From positions 2,232,001 to 2,296,000 of the forward strand of contig OZ024849.1 in the NCBI GenBank assembly GCA_964017145.1: 64,000 nucleotides of DNA, given 5' to 3'. Shown here in pieces: positions 46,500 to 58,944 of this stretch. A program made the translations under genes and the position numbers. Under the pieces are notes generated by a model. The model was not told where the DNA came from. It made no database searches and saw nothing but the letters and a program-made list of their open reading frames with translations. The stretch is from Agrocybe praecox. Lineage: Eukaryota > Basidiomycota > Agaricomycetes > Agaricales > Agrocybaceae. The stretch's first letter is position 1. Every line of letters begins with the position of its first letter.

Positions 46500-46757
46500 C
46501 ACCTTCTGGATTTTGATGCGCAACTTTTGGTTACCCACTTCGATCTCTCGAACCTCTTCTTCCTCGCGTAATCTGTCCTTCTCCAGCTCTTCGCTCTCCT
46601 TCGCAGCCTTTCTCCGTTCCTGCTGTGTATCCTTCAACTCCTGCACAATTTTCCGCTCCTGCTTTAATGCGGCAACAGCTTTGTAAGCTTCATCCAATCC
46701 CTTTTCAAGTTCTGCCTCTCTTCTACAATTATCCATTGTATCAGCCTTGTATACCAA
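46500..46757 (-). CDS. Small coiled-coil ORF, probably a gene fragment
   Basis: Strongly helical, Glu/Lys/Arg-rich frame starting near 'MDNCRREAELEKGLDEAYKA' and continuing for about 80 residues with heptad-like spacing, typical of a coiled coil. The frame continues to 46416, but its last ~28 codons are antisense to the questin-oxidase relic, so the true coiled-coil sequence ends near 46500. No upstream exon or promoter was found. Its partner and function are unknown; it may be a truncated piece of a larger coiled-coil protein brought next to the relic by rearrangement. Confidence 0.35.
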
Positions 46758-47189
46758 GCAGGGTGAAAACTCCTAACCTCTTCATTCGAGCCATGCACAT
46801 GCAATCAAATTCAACAGGACGTCTCCAGTCATAAATTTGTTGGGATTATTCACGACAAAAAAGTGATATTCGAGCAGACGCCCGCAGACATCTAAGATGT
46901 AAATTGAGGCATAGAGCCATAGGTAGTATGTGATTTAATAAATAAGTCAACGTGCACATAAGAAGACTGAAAGGTTAGACCAGACCACGAACGGGCGTGT
47001 TTTGGTGAGTAATTTTCTGTAACCAATCATACCAATGCCACTGCCTTTAATGCCAATTAATCAATACAGCTCGTACGCGTCTTACTCGTAACTTATACAC
47101 ATATGACCAACAGACTCGGATGACGGTCGTGTGTGTGTTGTATTTAGCTCTTTCCGGCGGTGGCAGAATCATAATGAATAGATGGATGG
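46758..47189. other. Intergenic, nothing recognised
   Basis: No gene or repeat recognised. Confidence 0.4.
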
Positions 47190-47700
47190 ATGTCATATGG
47201 CCCCGCTTCCAGTACAAGCGCCTGGCCGGTCATTCAATGTGTCTGCGTGTAAGCACGATGGATAATTTTATTGAATGCCGAGAATGTTTTAGCTTTCAGT
47301 CAAGGGCTGGGAAGGGAAGGGGATGGAAAGACTCAATTAAATTTAGATAAAGGTATTTTCTCATCACCGGTGGCTATGGGTATATACTTGAAGTACGTGT
47401 AGCGTGCGCTCTTCAAGAACTGACAAAAGCAAGCTTGGTAAGGTGAGGGTATGTATGTATGTAAGTAGAATCACGAAAGTTATGTGCGCTCCCCAAGCGC
47501 CTGGCCGGTCACTTAATCGGAATATGCGCGCTTGTGTGTCAGTGGAAGTTAAAATATGATTAAACATGTCGATTGCCTGACAGCTCGGAGATGTGGTGAC
47601 GTTGAATGCCGAAGGTGTTTCAGGCGAGGAAAGGGAAAGAGATTAGTCAATTTAGATTTAGACAGGGGAAGTAATTGTCATATCACTAGACGCGATACCA
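47190..47700 (+). repeat. Degenerate direct repeat (two ~150-base units)
   Basis: Units near 47205-47350 and 47488-47680 share 'aagcgcctggccggtcac/t', a 'gtgtgtc/ctgcgtgt' segment, 'ttgaatgccgaagg/gaatg', 'gtttcag', a purine-rich stretch and 'tcaatttagatttaga'-like ends. Spacing is about 285 bases in the same orientation. No coding potential. Confidence 0.5.
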
Positions 47701-48490
47701 TGATCATACGTACTTTCAGTATGCATATCAAGAAACAAAGATTCGTTGTACATACGTGCCTTTACAAATTTAAGCAGAGGATGATCATATGGCATCGTTT
47801 TTTTAATAGTCTGCCCCTTCCCATCGGCCAGAAAACAGGCCGCGTCCGCAGCAAACTATATCATCCTCCGCCATCGATGCATGACTGGTCGATTCTCTGA
47901 TGATGATGATATCATGCCAGTCCAGTCTGGGGTCGGAGGACTATGATATGATAAACCTGGGGTCTCCTGGGGTGAATGACTTGAAAAGGCATGGTTTGAG
48001 AAATAGAGGTGACCGCGACGCTGGCTGATCAAATTCGAAGTAAAGGTGGTTATAAATGAAAATGTGTAAGAAAAGTTTAGAATTAGATGACCGGGGATTG
48101 GTATTGCTGGGTACCCACTCTGGTCGGCCATCGTGAAAGAGAAGAAGGAAGGAAGATGTAAAGTGCCGGATGGCCTATGTCGTTTACTAAACTGTGGTCA
48201 AGTTAATGAACTAGGATTTAATTTCAAAGAGTGGCCATGTACACTTGCTTCGGACACACGAGGGATCCGAAAATTTCTTTTCTTTACTCTGGGTTACGTA
48301 TATATGTATGATTGCCATAGCGACGGTGCTCGGTGGGTTTGAAGGCGAGAGAGAAAAGTAAGTATACATAAAAAGAAAATGATGATGGATCAGCGGTTGC
48401 TGGATTGTTGGGTTGATGAATGGGATCAACGGTTCCTTGGCAATAAAAGTTACTTACTATTCAGGGGTTTCGCTCTTCCTCTTTACTAAC
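47701..48490. other. Upstream region of the MAPKK gene
   Basis: No gene recognised. A 5' leader for the kinase gene probably lies in the last 100-200 bases. Two further in-frame ATGs occur upstream of the chosen start (48413 and 48416), but the encoded leader is not protein-like. Confidence 0.4.
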
Positions 48491-50318
48491 ATGCTCGTTA
48501 CTAGACCGCTTGGGCCAAGGGACAACAAGTCTGCTAGCAAGAACCTCCCGCCGCTGAGTCTGCCTTTTGCGCCTACCTCGCCCCAACAGCAGCCCCAACA
48601 ACAGCACGACCCGTCCATCGACGCCCATCCTCCCACTTCAACCTCATCTTCATCTGCATCTTCTGCTAACTGCGATACCCCATTCTGCTTACCCCCCACC
48701 ACAAAGCTCAAGGTCCCACGCAAACCTAACAAACCCGGACTCGGGCAGCTCCAAATCAACGTCGGCGTGGGCGTAAAAACTAACGACGAGCGCACAATCC
48801 GGCCAGAAGAGACCTTTTCGCCTGAGAGGACCCACCGACGGATACGACCTGCACCACCAAAAAGCACAGCGAGGAAAAACATCGGTGATCTGCCCCCCGT
48901 CTTTCCCTCGTCGAACTCGTCCCATGCAGCGGTTGACCCACTGGAGGACCTGCGGGATGCTGTGAAGCAGATATACATTTCCCAAAGCTCTGGTGTACCT
49001 CCCTCCGTGGTATCAGGCTCCCCTCCGGAGGGTTCGTCAGCAACGACGAACAACACGTCGCCAGGCACCGACACCGATCAAATTCCCCCACGTGTGCCCC
49101 TAGAATTCAACGACGACGTCCTAGAGATTCACGAGCGCCTAGGCGAAGGCGCCGGCGGGGCTGTACACAAGGTACTCGATCGTCGGCTCTCCCAAAACAC
49201 CCCACCCGTATTCTACGCCCTCAAAACGATAACCACGCGCGCCGTGGCCGTGCGCCAGGTCGTCCGCGAGCTGAATATCATCTCGACGACGGCGCATGTG
49301 AATATCGTGCAGTGCTTCGGGGCGTATATGAGCCCGTCGAGCTCGGAGGTTAAGATTGTAATGGAGTATTGCGAAGGAGGCAGCTTGGAGACGATTGCAA
49401 AGAGCATGAAGGAGAGTAAGGCGGTTGTTGGGGAGAGGGTTGCTGGGAGGATTGCGGAGGGTGTGAGTCATAGTGCCCCTTCTTTCTGTCCTACTTTTGA
49501 CTTATATCCCACTTGGTAGGTCCTACAAGGCCTCGCATACCTGCACAGCAAGCGCACAATCCATCGAGACATCAAACCCTCCAATATTCTTCTCTCCCGC
49601 GAAGGCATCGTCAAGCTATGCGACTTTGGCGTCTCGGGAGAATTGGTCAACTCCATGGTGGACACATTTACGGGGACATTGATTTACATGGCAGTATGCA
49701 TCCTATTATCTATGGTTTTTGACCTATGATATTGATGTCATCTATGAAGCCCGAACGTGTTGCAGGCGCCGACTACACCGTCCGCTCGGACGTCTGGTCT
49801 ACGGGTATATCACTCCTTGAGTTCGTCATGAATCGGTTCCCGTTCCCTAGTAATTTGCCAACTATTGAGTTGATCGTCATGATTACTACTAGCGAGGTGA
49901 GTCTGGATATGTTTTCTTCTTTAGTCCTTGGATTCTTGTTGGATTTAGTTTGAATACGGCATTGATTGGTTTTTGATTTGCTAGCCCCCCAAACTCGAAG
50001 ACGACCCAGACGCAGACGTGACATGGTCCGACGAGATGAAAGATTTTATAAGGCATACGTACGTATACTCATATCTACTTTATCATTTTTTGACTCTCGA
50101 CCCACCCCTTTCGACCCACCAGGCTCATCCGCGACCCCCGCGCCCGCCCTACCCCGCGCGAAATGCTCTCCCATCCGTGGATAGTGGGCGTCATGGCTCA
50201 TGAAGACCATATGGCTAAGTGGATCCGGCAGGTGTGGGATTGGCCAAGGGTAAAGCCGCAGCATACTAGCAAGAAGAGCGCTACGAGGAGGAATACGAAA
50301 GAGCAGGGGGATACGTAG
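48491..50318 (+). CDS. MAP kinase kinase, Ste7/MEK type
   Basis: Dual-specificity kinase that phosphorylates a MAP kinase, most likely in the mating/filamentation cascade of the Ste7 type. Exons are 48491-49462, 49520-49693, 49750-49896, 49985-50058 and 50123-50318 (520 residues). The first ~210 residues are a Ser/Pro/Gln-rich, probably disordered region with a possible MAPK-docking motif in '[10 protein letters not shown]'. The kinase domain has the P-loop '[12 protein letters not shown]', the lysine in 'YALKTI', 'EYCEGGSL', catalytic '[10 protein letters not shown]', '[19 protein letters not shown]' with the S-x3-T activation-loop sites, 'YMAPERV' formed across intron 2, '[12 protein letters not shown]' and 'HPWI'. 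All key residues are present. 'NSMVDT' in the activation loop favours Ste7 over Pbs2 or Mkk1 types. The start is the third in-frame ATG, chosen because the upstream codons are not protein-like. Confidence 0.92.
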
Positions 50319-51656
50319 GTCAACGTTTGACGAACTTTGCGCGGCTAGAAGTTGTAGTTTTGTGATGGATAATTTTCAAGCCTGCTCTCTCTTCGCTTTT
50401 TCCCTTTGGTTGGATCTTGGTCGTTTGTCATTTACTCATTCATTTCACTCACTCTTTTCTTCTGTTCATCATCGGAACATATTTGACTACTTTTCAAACT
50501 TCGCACACACAAACAGGACGACGGAATTTAAATACGCTCATATACTACACCCTTATAGTAGAAGTTTTAATGATTTTTGGAGTTTGTTTCGAGTCCTTTA
50601 TTCTAGTGTGGATACTGTTGCGTTGGATGATAAGATAAGATATAGGTAAAGTGAGCGGCCAACGTCATGTGCTTAACGTGACAACGTGATTAGAGTAGAG
50701 AAGTTTTGAAGTTTTTTTTTTGAGACATAATGGGACTACTTCATTGGAAAATGTGGGCCAGAAAATAATATTTTTCAGACCAGTATGTACCAAACTGAAC
50801 TGCTACCCCGCAAATAGCTCTTTAGGGTGTCGAGATAAACGCCGAATAACCCCCAAATCGAGGCAAACATGCACACGACATGCCTTGTACATGCTGAAAG
50901 ATATCAGGACATCCTAGCTTGCGTATTATACTGTATTATCTTGCTCTCTACTCCTTACTCAATCCTTATAATGGGAAAAAGAAAAGATGTGTTGTTGCAC
51001 GCTTGAAAAATCTCCGGAGTAAGTACTTAGTAAGTCAAAATCCAGTCAAGTGCTTTTCATATTGTCAATTGGAGCTTGAGTTTTGGTTATTTATTCTTAA
51101 GACTTGCAGATCGTATTCTATTTACACGTTAAAAAATTATGGTCTTGACCAATATAAAGATTAACTCAAATTACCCTTGAAATCGATCTCTCCATGGCGG
51201 CCGTTTAGAGAACATTTCGCTATATTTGATTAGGTTGTCACGGAAAAGTAACGACACGTGACGTTTGCCGCTCGTGGGTGTCCTCTAGCTTGGTCCTTAT
51301 CAATCCTCTCCCTTACCAATATGACTAACTGCCAAATTAAGCTGTGGCTGGCCGCCGCACCGAATTGTATTCCTATTCAGCGCCCAACGTCGACGATAGG
51401 GCCCGATACATAATTGACTTGAACCACGGAAGTCAGGCCCGGGGAGCAGCAACCTATCAATATCAAGGCCCATCACCTGGATTATTGACCACCGCCTATT
51501 CTGGCGAAGATCTTTAATTATTGAAAGACCTATCAGGTTCGTTCTGCATTATCAAAAAACACCCTTATACTCTTTACTCCTCACCGGACCTACTCCAATC
51601 CATATTCTCAACTATACCTTTATAACACACATCTATTCTTACAGAATACATAACAT
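50319..51656. other. 1.3 kb AT-rich intergenic region
   Basis: No convincing gene. Short frames at 50362-50649 and 50919-51164 lack protein features. The last 100 bases, with 'cctttataacac' near 51617, are the likely promoter of the next gene. Confidence 0.45.
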
Positions 51657-53402
51657 ATGCTCTCAAGTTCGGAAGAGAGTGCATTCATGGTCCTACTCGA
51701 GGAGAACCGTCAATTGCGGTACGAGAGCGACCTGTTGGCATGTGAGAATCAGGAGCTGAAGAAACGGGAGGCGAAGCTCAGGAGGGAAGTCGCGGCGCTT
51801 GATGGGGGGTATGGTGAGAGGGAGAGGGAGAGGATGAATAATTTGGAGAATTATCGGAGTGAGTGCATCCCTCTGAGGTCTTTCAGCATTAGTATGATTC
51901 AATATTATACTTACTTTGCAGTTGGGGGACACAAGAAACCAGGTTCAAGAGGAATAAGTCTTCCACGTGAAATTCTTGGCCAGATCATGGGCTACCTTGA
52001 CGAGCAAGGCGATAAAGAGACCCTACACCTCTGCGCGCTCGTCTGCCGGCCCTGGGCTACTTCCAGCCGGCAGCACACATTCCCAACACTAACGATCTCC
52101 CTCTGGAAATCCCCCGCTCACCGTCTACGTCTGTACGGCCTTCTCGATCACCCGCTCTGCACATTCGCGTCGGCAGTGCGGACCCTTCGAATAGACGCCG
52201 ACGCGAATGATCGATATGGGGCGTACGTTGGGTGGCTCGACCCGCTCGTTCTGTGTCTGTCGAAGCTGACGGCGGTGAGCCACCTGCATTGCACGCCCGT
52301 CACGGAGTGGCATGCGAAGAGCGCGTGGAACGCCCTCCTGAAAGATTCCTCGTTCACCGCGCAGATCCACGACCTCACTTTGGAAGGAGTGACTTTCGCC
52401 TCGATAGAGGAGTTCGTGCACACCATCCAGTCGTTTCCTTTGCTCATACACCTCCGATTCCAAGGGCACCACCACGCCGTCACGCGGAACACATGGGGAA
52501 GCACCCTCCCTTCCCTGCCTTTCTGGAAACCTCTCCCAAACCTACGCAGCCTCCAAATCGACCAGAGCTTCCTGCCATGGAGTCGTCTAGTCTGGGACTG
52601 GCTACGCATAAGCCAGACGCGGCCCCCGATCCTGATATTAGACGCAGTGACGCTCAACGACTTCATCACTCTTCATCAGATTGATAGACACCACGAAGTT
52701 TTCCGCCACGGAGAACAATTTCGGTGCTTGGAGGCCTTCTCTCAGTACCTGCAGTTCCTTGGGCCATTTTTAGAAATACTGAAAATTAATTTCCAATTCA
52801 GTCATCCGGATTCGAGACATGGGAACTTGGGTATTCGTATGTGTCCAACTCAAATTTGGAATTGAGATAGCTGACCGACTTTTGGCGCTTATTACTTTCT
52901 TTCCTTTCATTTGCATTTTTTTTTTTGCATTTCGTATATGCTTATAGCACTTTTCCTTGAGAACGTCGACCTATCTCCAGTGGTTGGCTTACGCGTATTA
53001 GAAATAAAACCCCTCGAAATCCACTTCAAACCTGAAGAACTGCACATCACCCACGGATCCACACTGCTCCCCATATTCCTGTCCAAGCTTCTCCCTCAAC
53101 AACACTTAACTGAAGTCGTCTTTGAGATCCGCGAAGCCGTTCTCCCGGCACACATGGTACTGTTGGACTCATTTGACTCGTTTATGGCGGGACCTTCGGA
53201 TGGCGATGCAGAGAGCGACGAGGCGTGGGAGTTGCTGGACGTTCTGCTAACTAGCCAAAATTCGTTTCCAGTTCTTAAGCAAATAACCTTCAGACTTCCC
53301 GTCTCTCGACAGTGGTTTGATGATTTGTTTTTGGAGCTGGAGCTGTTGGGGAGGAAGCTGCCTCGATGCCAGACCAAGTTCAGATTACGTACTTGTTTTT
53401 GA
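51657..53402 (+). CDS. F-box protein with N-terminal coiled coil
   Basis: Exons 51657-51858, 51922-52830 and 52948-53402 join in frame to 521 residues. The first ~65 residues form a leucine-zipper-like coiled coil ('LLEENRQLRYESDLLACENQ'). The F-box region follows ('SLPREILGQIMGYLDEQ', 'LHLCALVCRPWATSSRQHTF'), then a long leucine-rich body with 'FSQYLQFLGPFLEILKINF', the same motif as in the other two F-box genes here, and an end rich in short hydrophobic strands. The likely role is substrate adaptor of an SCF ubiquitin ligase; the coiled coil could mediate dimerisation. The substrate is unknown. All exons are intact and intron sizes (63 and 117 bases) are normal. Confidence 0.88.
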
Positions 53403-54456
53403 ATCATTCAAAATATATACCTTTTGATAAATAAATTTATCGAACTCGGTTTGGCTTGTGTAATACGAATCTCCGAGTCTTGGGCAGTTGGCGGTTTATT
53501 GGCACGCTCCGACGATTAATTGATTACAAGTCGCTCAATCGTTCTTGCACACATGGTGGATTCGTGCTGCATCCAAAGACGACTCAAAGCATAGAACGAA
53601 CGTTCAGCTTGAACGATTTGATAGGTTTGCATAGAAAATTCCATGAATATGTCTCTGGGACTCGTCGATCTTGCACCAAACAAAAATTGAACGAATGAAT
53701 TAGTAGGAAGATGATCTAAGGTTACGCATCATTCGCAATCAATCAGGTCATCTAAACTCGTGATAGACTTTTTGGTATGGATTTGCTATAGTATTTGCAT
53801 AGATGTTTCAAGTGATTGTGACTACATGCATTTACTTTATAGATAATTGTGGACGTCGTGCTACCCCATTTCGTAATATATTTTCTTTATTAATGAAAAT
53901 GGTTTGTATGATTAGCACATCTTTTTCTCTCTGAGAACATGTGTTCAGGCTTACCTCAAGGTATCTTGTCCCTAAAGTTCTTGTTTAGTGTAAATCTATT
54001 GAAGCAAGCGTATCATTGTCATCACCACCGCTGGAATCCTCGGAAGTGATGGTGCTGATCTTTATAACGCCTAAGTTGGATTTAACAGGGCAACGGACTG
54101 TTGGGACTTGGAAGTTCGTTCCGCCGTTACTGGAAAACGCAAACACGCGCGTAAGTTGATATGGATTAATCTGTGCGGGGTAGGTAACCCATCGGTTCCA
54201 GTACCACCGAAATCTACGGTAAAAACGTCCCCAGTAAAGCCCAAATTAGGAATCATTCACAAGCTTCGAGATACCATGGGACTCTATTCATGTTATCCTT
54301 GTCCGATAGTACGACAACACAAAACATACACACGCGTGTATCGCCACTGCCACAGGTGAATATCTAAGTTGACTCTTGCTTGATTCTGTAACACCCTCGG
54401 CATGCAGCGAGTGTCCGAGATATAGAGCAATAATGCATGTCCACAGGATTATCTAT
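53403..54456. other. Intergenic flank of the LINE
   Basis: 1 kb with short frames only. A pair of opposite frames near 54071-54359 is open, but neither is recognisable. Confidence 0.4.
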
Positions 54457-54467
54457 CAGACTTAATC
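54457..54467 (+). repeat. LINE target-site duplication, left copy
   Basis: 'cagacttaatc', identical to 60797-60807 at the other end of the element. Confidence 0.9.
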
Positions 54468-54488
54468 TTTTTTTTTTTTTTTTTTTTT
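54468..54488 (-). other. Poly(A) tail of the LINE
   Basis: Uninterrupted run of 21 T on the plus strand directly next to the target-site duplication, so it is the 3' poly(A) end of the minus-strand element. Confidence 0.9.
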
Positions 54489-54935
54489 GTTGTCAATTTA
54501 GGTCTATTAGGGTGAAACCCCATGCAGACATTACAATTTCTATATCTATGTACCAGGGCGCTGTGCCCGCCTCCTTCCGCGACCCCTCCTGGCACTGCTG
54601 AGGCATGCCCGAAGCGCTCCTCTCCCCAGTCAGCCCGGTAATGAAACACCGTTTAGGAGGCCGTCGTTCTTGACGGTTGGGGTATTTAGTATTTTGATTC
54701 TTCCTCGTCTCTTCGGCTCGCTTGGATCTTTCCGCTATGTACCTTGCGGTACTGGGTATCATGGGTGCTTATGTGAGTTTGGAGGGTTTATAGAAGGCTG
54801 GGGCAGGCCTGGGCCCGTTGAGTGCGGGTGGTGGTTGGATTTTCGGTGCGGTGTGGAGATGAGGTGGTTTGCGGTATGTCGTTGCCAGTGCTATCTTATG
54901 TGGGTGGTAACCAGTCTAGTTGTTTTTATTTTATT

Positions 54936-57900
54936 TCAGTCTGCTATTTCGTTAGCCAGTGGAGGTACATCACCTGGGGTTATTTTTAGTCGTCGTGTAG
55001 CTCCTATGAATTTCATCAGTGTTTTTATGTTTTTACTTCCCTTTAGTAGTACTCTCAGGTCTCGGGAGTCCCGTCCTAGGGCGCGGTCCATGTCAGCTCG
55101 TTCCCAATTGTATTCTGGGCATTCAAATAGGAAGTGTTTCAGTGTTTCCTCTCGGTGTCGGCCCGTTGTGATGTAGCAGGCATTCCATCATGGTGTATGG
55201 TGTTGTCCAAATCTGAATAGGTATCCGTTGAGGGGGATGTGTCCTGTTCGTATTTGCATCAGTAGGCTGGCTTTGGCCCTGGTCAATTGTGTCTGTTGTG
55301 TTCTGAACCCGTCGAATGGGTAGTTGCTATCGATGTTGTTGTCGAAATGGGTTTTCCGGCTAGATTGGGCCCATCTCTGCTTGGCGGTGGTCATCAGCAT
55401 GTTGAGAAATGTGGTCTTTCTTGCTATTGCGCTTTCCGGAAGTGCCAATATTACCTGTAGTTGAGGGGGAAGGCTGTTGTGATCTGTTGTATTTCCTTCT
55501 GCTGCTTTTTTGGCTTCCTCGTCAGCTCTCTTGTTCCCTTTAGACTTACCGTGTCCTGCAATCCATCAGATTGTGTATTTCTGACCCTGTGGCTGTGCTC
55601 CGTCTGGGCCTCGTAGTTCCGCTGTGATTTCTCGAATGTGCTCTGTAAGATAAGCACCACTACTTGGTATGTTTGCCCTCAAGCTGTCTATCGTAGATTG
55701 GCTATCTGTGTATATTGATGTTGTTTCTCATCCTAGATGTGCTGATGCTGTTAGTAGCCATGTTCCAAGTATCATACCTACTGCTTCTGCGTTGGCTACA
55801 GTGTAGCATGTGTCTTGTCCGAGTCGGTATCGAAGGATTTTGTCTGGTTCGTCATTCCCATTAGTGTATCTGACTGCTGATGCTCCAACTTGCCCGTTGT
55901 GACAGGATCCGTCTACATATACTTTCGTTTGGGCCAAGTCTGCTGCCTCTTCTCTTTCGGACTCCTTGGCTGTGCTTGCTTTTACCGTGTGGTAGAGTCT
56001 TGCTGTGTTTGGGGCCTCTGTTTTGGGTTTTATTATCTCCATCCGTAACGGGTTGAATTTGAATGCCTTGAGAAGGTGCTGCACTGTCGTCTCGTGTGAT
56101 CTTGCTGGTGCTGTGTGATATTGGGCTGGTAGGAATGATGCTGGGTTGGTTTCTGGTAGTGTACTTAATCGGATTATTGCTCTGTGGCAAATCTTTTGTA
56201 GTAGGAGGTCGAGGGGGAGTATGCCTGCGTGTGAGTCTAGTAGTTCATTTGGTGTCGTTCGGAGGCTGCCCGTGATGGCCAGTGTTGCTATTCGTTGGAT
56301 TTTTGTGAGGGCCTTGAGAGCTTTCACTGATCCCGTTTTTCGCTTCTTACCTATTTCTTGATATGGCGGCTTGTACCATAGGTCAAGTCCGTATGTCATC
56401 TTGGGTACTGCCACTGAGAGGTATAGACGCCTCATCAGCTTTGCTGATACTCCTGTTGTGGGTTTTGTAAGTCTCCGGAACATTAGCGCATAGGATGTTG
56501 CTTTCGCTACTGTATTCTGTAATTGTGTTGCCCAGCATAGGCGTCTGTCGATGTGTATGCCTAGGTATTTGTAACTTTCGATATCTTTGATAATCTTGCC
56601 TTGGATGACCAAGAGGGGGTGCTTCAGTGGTCGTGTTTTGCCCTGTCGTTCTGGGTCTGCTTCTCGTTTGAGTGAGCAGTGTACCACCGCGAGTTTGTCG
56701 ATCTCGAATTTTGAGTTTTGCTCGCATCCCCATGTGAACCCTCCTCCGGGTCGTTCCATGAATTGTTTTAGTGTTCTGCTTGTTTCCTTTAGGTCGTTAC
56801 CTATGGCCATAGCCATTGCATCATCTACGAATCCTAGGGAGTCTTCATCTGGGGTCCTTGCTAGCTCTAGTAGGTCAGCGTTATATAGTATGTACAGTAT
56901 CATCGATAACGGATCTCCCTGTCCAATTCCATTTACTATCATTATTAACGTAGAGGTGAAGTCATCAAAACGTAACTTTGTTTGCCGTCCTTCTAGTAGA
57001 TTCTGAATGAATTTAACATGACTGGTTGGTATACGTCGACGTCTCAGATTGTGTATGAGTCGGTCCGTGACCGCATTTGGGAACGCGCCTTCCACATCTA
57101 GGAATAAAATGGAGACTACTTTTCCTTTTCGCCAGGATGTTTTTATCTTGTCTAGCAGCATATGTACTGCGTCAGTCGTCATTCGTCCTGGTCGTCCCCC
57201 ATAGTGGTTTTCTGGCAGTAATTGCTCCCTTTCCACTGCTCTGCTTATATCATCTGCTATTATTGCGGTTAGAGTTTTTGTGATTGTGCAAAGCAGTGCG
57301 ATCGGTCGGTATGCCTTTGCTACTTTATAACTGGGCTTTCCTGGTTTTCGTAGTACCACTGTTGTGAATTCTTTCCAGCTGTCTATATATGTATCTAGCG
57401 TCAGTATTGCTCGGTAAATATATAGGAGGTACTCCTCTATTATGTCTATGTTTTTCTGCAGAACCACATTTGGTATCATGTCGGGCCCGCTTGCTTTGTA
57501 TGGCGATAATCGTCGAATTTGTTCTCGTATTTGCTCTATTGTGATTGGCTCTGGATTTGGTAGAGGGTCTGGGTAGGCATAATCTTTGGGTACTGATGAG
57601 ATAACAGGCTTTGGTGGGAAGAAGGATTTGGCGAGCAGGTTTGCCTTTTCGTTGTTTGTGTCAATATGATTTGTTGTACCGTCATCCCTTTTGCTGATGA
57701 GTGTTGGTATTCTCGACTTTCCTCCGTCCCCGCTTGGCTCCTTCATGTAGTTGTTAGCTGTCCATAGTTCTTCTGCCGTGGCATCCTCGAGGAAGTCCCG
57801 CCAATGCTGCAGTTTGGCCTTAACTATTCTGTCGCCATACTCTGTTGAGGTTGCTCTAAGATCTGCGTGGCTCTGATGGTCATCTACTGCACGGTTGCGA

Positions 57901-58944
57901 TATGCGTCTCTGCTTAGCTTGTTGAGTCTCTTTCGGAGATCATCTAGTTCCTTGTTCCACCATCTCTTCGAGTGTGGGCAAGGCTTGTTTTTCCTCACGG
58001 TTGCTTCAATGCTTTCTTGTAGTGCTGTTGTTAGTGCCGTGGCTGCGTTTTGTAGTTCATCTTTCGTCACAAGTGGGCCTGGCTCAGCCATTGCTGCTAT
58101 GCGAGTTAGTAGGTCTTGTCGAAATTCGACCGTCAGCCATCCTGAAGTTGGGCAATGGCGCAGGTATTATCCTTTCCTGGGGTATGTCTATAATTGTTAC
58201 AATTGGAAAGTGGTCGGTGCATGGAGGCTGTAGTGCGGGGTCAACGTCGCATCGTATAATGTCTCCGAAAATTCCTTCTGTACACCATACATTGTCGGGG
58301 CGCGTGTATTGCTTGCTGACGTGATGTTTCAGTGTTGGTATACCTTTGGGTAATGCCATTTTCATGCCTTCTTCTGCTACGAGTCGCAAAAATCGACTGG
58401 CACGTCTGTTAGCTGCAGGAGTGAAGAGTCGGTGGTCTTCGTCACGGTCCGATATTGGGTGATGCATGTTGAAGTCTCCACACCAAAGAACCTGAGTCTC
58501 GTTTGTTGGATATATTTGTCTCTTGTTGGTCATAATAGTTCGGCGGATGGTGTTGATGGTGTCCATGTTTTCGCAGTCATTGTAGGCGTTTATGATCGTT
58601 AGGTGTTCCTGTCGGTGGTGTATCTGTATTACTGAGATGTCGTTATTGGCTGGTATGTTGATTGCTTTCCAGGATTTGGTGGCTATTTGTGCGTTAACCA
58701 TTATAACGGACCTTACCGGCTTTGCTCCTTGCTTTTTTCTGTCCTGTGGGAATATCATTGAGAATCCGTTAGGGACCCTTATTATACCTGTAAGTGTTAT
58801 GTATGGTTCTTGAATTAAAATGAGGTCCCATTCGACTCCTAGTGTTCTGTTAGTAAGGTCGTGGTGTGCCTTATCCGACTTGTTGAGGTTGATCTGTAGT
58901 ATTCTAAGTCGGTTTAGTGGTTGATGTTGTATTTCAGGCATCAT
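54936..58944 (-). pseudogene. LINE ORF2: endonuclease, reverse transcriptase, RNase H (broken)
   Basis: It begins with an apurinic-type endonuclease domain ('LQINLNKSDKA', 'LIQEPYITL', 'WCGDFNMHHP', 'CTDHFPIV'). Reverse transcriptase motifs follow ('PYKASGPDMIPN', 'LLPENHYGGRPGR', 'LFLDVEGAFPNA', 'NGIGQGDPLS', catalytic 'LGFVDDA'), then an RNase H domain ('KVYVDGSCHNG', 'NAEAVG', 'IYTDSQ', 'GHGKSKGNKRADEEA') and a C-terminal Cys/His segment ('NACYITTGRHREET ... FEC'). The endonuclease frame ends at 58084 while the RT frame is open from about 58130, so a one-base shift lies near 58130-58140. In-frame TGA stops are at 55728-55730, 55566-55568 and 55188-55190. The chain would otherwise run to 54936. 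As it stands it cannot make a full enzyme without recoding. Confidence 0.9.

Noticed and set aside
48457..49074. A 205-codon minus-strand frame opposite the MAPKK N-terminus
   Set aside because: It is the antisense shadow of the Ser/Pro-rich first exon of the kinase gene.
57895..58324. Plus-strand frames of 112-116 codons near the LINE ORF2 start
   Set aside because: They are antisense to the well-supported reverse transcriptase/endonuclease reading.
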